From NCBI GenBank assembly GCA_026985755.1, contig JALSPX010000243.1, forward strand, positions 1 to 7,736: a stretch of 7,736 nucleotides of DNA. Direction: 5' to 3'. A model generated the notes under the pieces. That model saw only the letters and a program-made list of their open reading frames with translations. It was not told the origin of the DNA and made no database searches. The position numbers were made by a program, and so were the translations under genes. Below, in pieces: positions 5,332 through 7,736 of the stretch (positions within the stretch are counted from its first letter, which is position 1; the number at the start of each line of letters is the position of its first letter). This DNA is from Sulfurovum sp. (GTDB lineage: Bacteria > Campylobacterota > Campylobacteria > Campylobacterales > Sulfurovaceae).

Positions 5332-6537
5332 ATGCAAAGAAGAGATTTCTTTAAGAAAGCTGCAGTAGCAGCTGGTGCTGCAGCACTTGGGACAAATTCC
5401 CTTGAAGCAGGTACCACACAACAACCTATTGATAACCGTAAGGTATCTAATGTGGCTTTTCCAGAGAAAAGACCACTTATTATGTATTCTGACAGACCAC
5501 CATTACTCGAGACACCCAGAGATGTATTTACCTCTACACTTACACCAAACGACCAGTTTTTTGTAAGATGGCACATGCCAGATATTCCTACACACATTGA
5601 CCCTGATACTTTTACTATTTCGGTAAATGGACTTGTTGAAAAAGAACTTAAAATTTCACTCAATGACCTCAAAACAAAATTTGAACAAGTGGAAGTAGCC
5701 GCAGTACTACAATGTGGTGGAAACAGTCGTTCAGCCTTCAAACCAATCGCTGGCGGTATACAGTGGGGCTCTGGTGCCATGGGATGTGCCAACTGGAAAG
5801 GGGTAAGATTACGTGATATATTGGACCATGCAGGACTTAAAAAAGATGCAGAGTGGATAGGATTTAACGGCTCAGAAAAAGCTGCCTATTATGAGACACC
5901 TAACTTTATCCGTGAACTTAAACTTGAAGAGTTAGATGACCATGTCATTTTAGCCTATGAGATGAATGGTGAGGACTTACCTTATCTCAACGGATATCCT
6001 CTAAGACTTATTATTCCAGGAACCTATTCTGACAGCTGGGTAAAAATGATTTCCAATATTACTGTTACAAATGAATATAAACATCTTTTCTTTATGGATG
6101 TAGCCTATCGTGTACCTGACAATGCTTGTGAATGTGAGACACATGACAAACGTGCACCAAAAACCAAACCAATTCATAGAATGAATGTTAAATCCGTTAT
6201 TGGATACCCTACTCGTGATTCTGTAGTAAGTCACAAATCTCACGTTGTAGTTCGTGGAGTTGCTTGGGATGATGGACATGGTATTAAAGATGTTATGGTA
6301 TCAGTTGATGGTGGTAAAACCTGGGATAAAGCACTTCTTGATGATGGAAAACTTGGACGTTATGCTTACAGAGCATTTAGATATCCATTTAAACCAAAGA
6401 CATTAGGTAAAATTACCATTATGACAAAGGCTATCAACAAAATAGATCAAGAGCAACCACTGGCAAAAGATATCCAATGGAATCATGGTGGGTACAAATA
6501 TAATGGTATTGATGAAGTTACTGTGGAGGTAGTATAA
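5332..6537 (+). CDS. sorA: Tat-exported molybdenum sulfite dehydrogenase subunit (sulfite oxidase family, SorA)
   Basis: Periplasmic molybdoenzyme oxidising sulfite to sulfate and passing electrons to a cytochrome c. A twin-arginine signal (QRRDFFKKAAVAAGAAALG, residues 2-20) shows folded export with cofactor. The sulfite oxidase Mo-pterin domain spans about 45-250: FFVRWH (76-81; Arg79, His81), LQCGGNSR (126-133; Cys128 is the molybdenum ligand, Arg133 matches the conserved substrate arginine), AYEMNGEDLP (208-217), and Tyr259 in MDVAYR at the place of the catalytic tyrosine. A C-terminal Ig-like dimerisation domain follows (about 285-400), with GVAWDDGHGIKDVMVSVDGG. Length 401 fits SorA; the Campylobacter jejuni SorAB (Cj0005c/Cj0004c) is the closest characterised arrangement I know. 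AAAGG (5321-5325) precedes the ATG by 6 nt. An unusual CEC pair (Cys266, Cys268) follows the active-site Tyr. SoxC or a generic YedY-like role is less likely given the partner gene. Confidence 0.9.
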   Translation: MQRRDFFKKAAVAAGAAALGTNSLEAGTTQQPIDNRKVSNVAFPEKRPLIMYSDRPPLLETPRDVFTSTLTPNDQFFVRWHMPDIPTHIDPDTFTISVNGLVEKELKISLNDLKTKFEQVEVAAVLQCGGNSRSAFKPIAGGIQWGSGAMGCANWKGVRLRDILDHAGLKKDAEWIGFNGSEKAAYYETPNFIRELKLEELDDHVILAYEMNGEDLPYLNGYPLRLIIPGTYSDSWVKMISNITVTNEYKHLFFMDVAYRVPDNACECETHDKRAPKTKPIHRMNVKSVIGYPTRDSVVSHKSHVVVRGVAWDDGHGIKDVMVSVDGGKTWDKALLDDGKLGRYAYRAFRYPFKPKTLGKITIMTKAINKIDQEQPLAKDIQWNHGGYKYNGIDEVTVEVV

Positions 6538-6845
6538 TGAAAAAACTTATTTTAATTACTGGGCTATTAGGCTCATCTCTTTTTGCACAAACCAATGAAA
6601 AAATTGAAGTGCCTTATGTTCCTTTTCCTGTAAAAATGGGAAAAGGATTTGAAGCAGTACAAGCAAACTGTCTTATGTGTCATTCGTTTGGATATATTCT
6701 AAATCAAGGCAGACAGTCTAAAAAATTTTGGCGTGGAAAAGTAGATAAAATGATTAAACATTTTAAAGCACCTATCGATGAAAAGTCTGCAAAAATTATT
6801 ACAAATTATCTCTTTGAACAGTATGGGAATGGTAAAAAACAATAG
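6537..6845 (+). CDS. sorB: Monoheme cytochrome c subunit of sulfite dehydrogenase (SorB)
   Basis: Periplasmic electron acceptor for SorA, expected to hand electrons to the cytochrome c pool. It has 102 residues: an N-terminal signal peptide (about 1-17, MKKLILITGLLGSSLFA), one heme-attachment motif CLMCH (45-49) in the context QANCLMCHSFGYI, and Met72 in VDKMIKHFKAPI as the likely distal ligand, a pattern familiar from SorB-type cytochromes. The C-terminal helix IITNYLFEQYG is class I-like. The ATG overlaps the sorA stop by one base (TAATG), with GGAGGT (6525-6530) 6 nt upstream, so the two subunits are probably co-translated at a matched ratio. A hairpin at 6855-6877 ends the unit. Assignment rests on the small single-heme size and the sorA linkage. 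Confidence 0.87.
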   Translation: MKKLILITGLLGSSLFAQTNEKIEVPYVPFPVKMGKGFEAVQANCLMCHSFGYILNQGRQSKKFWRGKVDKMIKHFKAPIDEKSAKIITNYLFEQYGNGKKQ

Positions 6846-6854
6846 TTCATATGC

Positions 6855-6877
6855 ACTAGAAAGATTATCTTTCTAGT
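6855..6877. terminator. Hairpin between convergent sorB and lipoprotein genes
   Basis: A perfect 10-bp stem, ACTAGAAAGA (6855-6864) with TCTTTCTAGT (6868-6877), has a 3-nt loop. It starts 9 nt after the sorB stop and lies 30 nt from the end of the convergent gene, so it can serve both transcripts. No T-run follows on either strand. Confidence 0.6.
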
Positions 6878-6907
6878 CACAACCCTACTTCAATAGCTTG
6901 ATTAACA

Positions 6908-7510
6908 CTATCTAGGTCTTTGTCTTACAGTTCTGCTAACTTGATGTTTTGATACATATTGTTTGGGTGCATTCTTGACAATTTTTCCAACATGTGTCGT
7001 TTTTCTTCTCATATTATTGTCCCAACTATTATTACTATACCCATCTCTTCTTCGATATTCTCTAGAACGATACTCTCGACCTCTATCAAAACGTCTGCTC
7101 CTTTCTCTATCTCTGTTACGATAATTATTGGAATGTATATAGGCATCTCTGTTAATATAATATCCATGTTGTCTATTGATAGCACGATAACGTCTGCCAT
7201 TATAGTATCGATATCCTCTACTGTAATAATGACCATGTCTGAATATTCTATCTCCATAATGATAAAAACCATCACGGAAAAATCCACCATAATAATAACG
7301 ACCATCTAAATAATAAAATGGTCTATCATAAAAATAGGGATAGGCATAAGAGAGTAATGTGGTACCTACACGTGGACTTGTATCATAATCATGTAGACTA
7401 TTATTATATGTGTTATCAACAGGAAACGGTTCAGTCCTATGTACACAACCTGAAAAAAGTAATGTACTAGATGCAATAGCAATCATAGCAATAAATTTTG
7501 TTTTTTTCAT
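6908..7510 (-). CDS. Tyr/Arg-rich putative lipoprotein, unknown function
   Basis: Not a family I recognise. The predicted product has 200 residues. It starts with a lipoprotein signal peptide: Lys-rich n-region, hydrophobic stretch, then LLFSGC with the lipidated Cys at 22, so it should be anchored to a membrane facing the periplasm or outside. The mature part has about 27 Tyr and 33 Arg by my count. Residues 60-135 are dominated by Tyr, Phe, Gly, His and Arg (RYYYGGFFRDGFYHYGDR and similar phrases). A very basic Arg/Asp/Asn/Ser stretch follows (135-175), then a Lys/Gln/Arg tail. The composition suggests an extended or sticky surface protein, possibly binding polyanions; this is inference. 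The ATG at 7510 has AAGGA (7518-7522) 7 nt upstream and begins the signal peptide exactly; the ATGs at 7597 and 7525 would add residues before it and are rejected. Confidence 0.75.
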   Translation of the reverse strand: MKKTKFIAMIAIASSTLLFSGCVHRTEPFPVDNTYNNSLHDYDTSPRVGTTLLSYAYPYFYDRPFYYLDGRYYYGGFFRDGFYHYGDRIFRHGHYYSRGYRYYNGRRYRAINRQHGYYINRDAYIHSNNYRNRDRERSRRFDRGREYRSREYRRRDGYSNNSWDNNMRRKTTHVGKIVKNAPKQYVSKHQVSRTVRQRPR

Positions 7511-7531
7511 AAAATAATCCTTCATAATGTT

Positions 7532-7537
7532 TATATA
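7532..7537 (-). promoter_or_regulatory. Candidate -10 box of the lipoprotein gene
   Basis: On the minus strand TATATA (followed by A) lies 22 nt upstream of the chosen ATG, with a T-rich stretch further upstream. Transcription would begin just before the AAGGA ribosome-binding site, giving a very short leader. No good -35 match is visible. Confidence 0.3.
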
Positions 7538-7611
7538 CAATGATAGGATTAAAAAGTGTAACCATTGTGAAACACATATATTAGACGAAAATAGCATAGA
7601 GATAATATCTA

Positions 7612-7632
7612 AGTAAAGAATTTTTCTTTACT
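7612..7632. terminator. Hairpin at the end of the right-edge minus-strand gene
   Basis: AGTAAAGAA (7612-7620) and TTCTTTACT (7624-7632) form a perfect 9-bp stem with a 3-nt loop. On the minus strand it begins at the first base of the TGA stop codon of the partial gene 7632-7736, so it probably ends that transcript before the lipoprotein promoter. There is no T-run after the stem. Confidence 0.5.
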
Positions 7633-7736
7633 CAAACACCATCAACACGAAGAAGTTTTGTTTTCCCTACCATAAGGTCTATCGTCATTCTTGCACGCTT
7701 AAATACAGACTCTTGCCTATATTCTAAATTATGCTT
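7632..7736 (-). CDS. 3' end of an unidentified gene (34 codons visible)
   Basis: Reading the minus strand inward from the window edge gives an open frame of 34 codons ending in TGA (7632-7634). The last residues are FKRARMTIDLMVGKTKLLRV followed by DGV. I do not recognise the family; the alternating hydrophobic pattern in MTIDLMVGKTKLL would fit a beta strand near the C-terminus. Support comes from the absence of stops, plausible protein composition, and the hairpin that starts at the stop codon. The start and most of the gene lie beyond position 7736. It has the same orientation as the lipoprotein gene but is separated from it by the hairpin and a candidate promoter. Confidence 0.6.
   Translation of the reverse strand, partial: KHNLEYRQESVFKRARMTIDLMVGKTKLLRVDGV

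Noticed and set aside
5313..5792. 159-codon minus-strand ORF opposite the start of sorA
   Set aside because: No domain or credible ribosome-binding site; it is the antisense shadow of the Tat signal and Mo-domain coding region.
6959..7309. Plus-strand Ile/Ser/Thr-rich ORF opposite the lipoprotein gene
   Set aside because: The repetitive composition is the complement of Tyr/Arg codons on the other strand; there is no signal peptide or ribosome-binding site, whereas the minus frame has a lipobox.

Overview
The window looks like chromosomal DNA from a Campylobacterota (Epsilonproteobacteria) bacterium, most likely a Sulfurovum- or Sulfurimonas-like sulfur oxidiser. This is inferred from AT-rich, densely packed genes, FolD and LepB sequence features, a SorAB-type sulfite dehydrogenase pair, a small Sua5/YrdC protein and a small periplasmic cytochrome c. 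No rRNA, tRNA, CRISPR array, transposase or phage gene is visible.

Layout. (1) 1-457: the 3' part of a DUF502 membrane-protein gene. (2) 458-898: a cold-shock protein gene with a long, structured leader of about 145 nt that also holds a possible 31-codon ORF. (3) 946-1302, minus strand: an exported monoheme cytochrome c, convergent with csp across a hairpin and divergent from folD. (4) 1365-5090: a tight plus-strand cluster of folD, lepB, rpiB, apt, a short TsaC/Sua5-like gene and a HIT-family gene, with two 1-nt TAATG junctions. Between rpiB and apt lies a perfect 26-bp inverted repeat whose arms resemble REP elements (a BIME-like unit). (5) 5091-5331: an AT-rich regulatory gap. (6) 5332-6845: sorA and sorB, a Tat-exported molybdenum sulfite oxidase and its monoheme cytochrome c. 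(7) 6908-7510, minus strand: an unrecognised Tyr/Arg-rich lipoprotein. (8) 7632-7736, minus strand: the last 34 codons of an unidentified gene.

How the genes fit together. The central cluster mixes housekeeping functions: one-carbon folate metabolism, signal-peptide cleavage, pentose phosphate isomerisation, adenine salvage, probable tRNA t6A precursor synthesis and a nucleotide hydrolase. Several concern nucleotide supply or turnover. SorAB would oxidise sulfite in the periplasm and pass electrons to the cytochrome c pool.

I see no clearly new multi-gene system. The most unusual structures are the REP-like pair directly upstream of the apt ribosome-binding site, the csp leader, and the lipoprotein beside sorAB.
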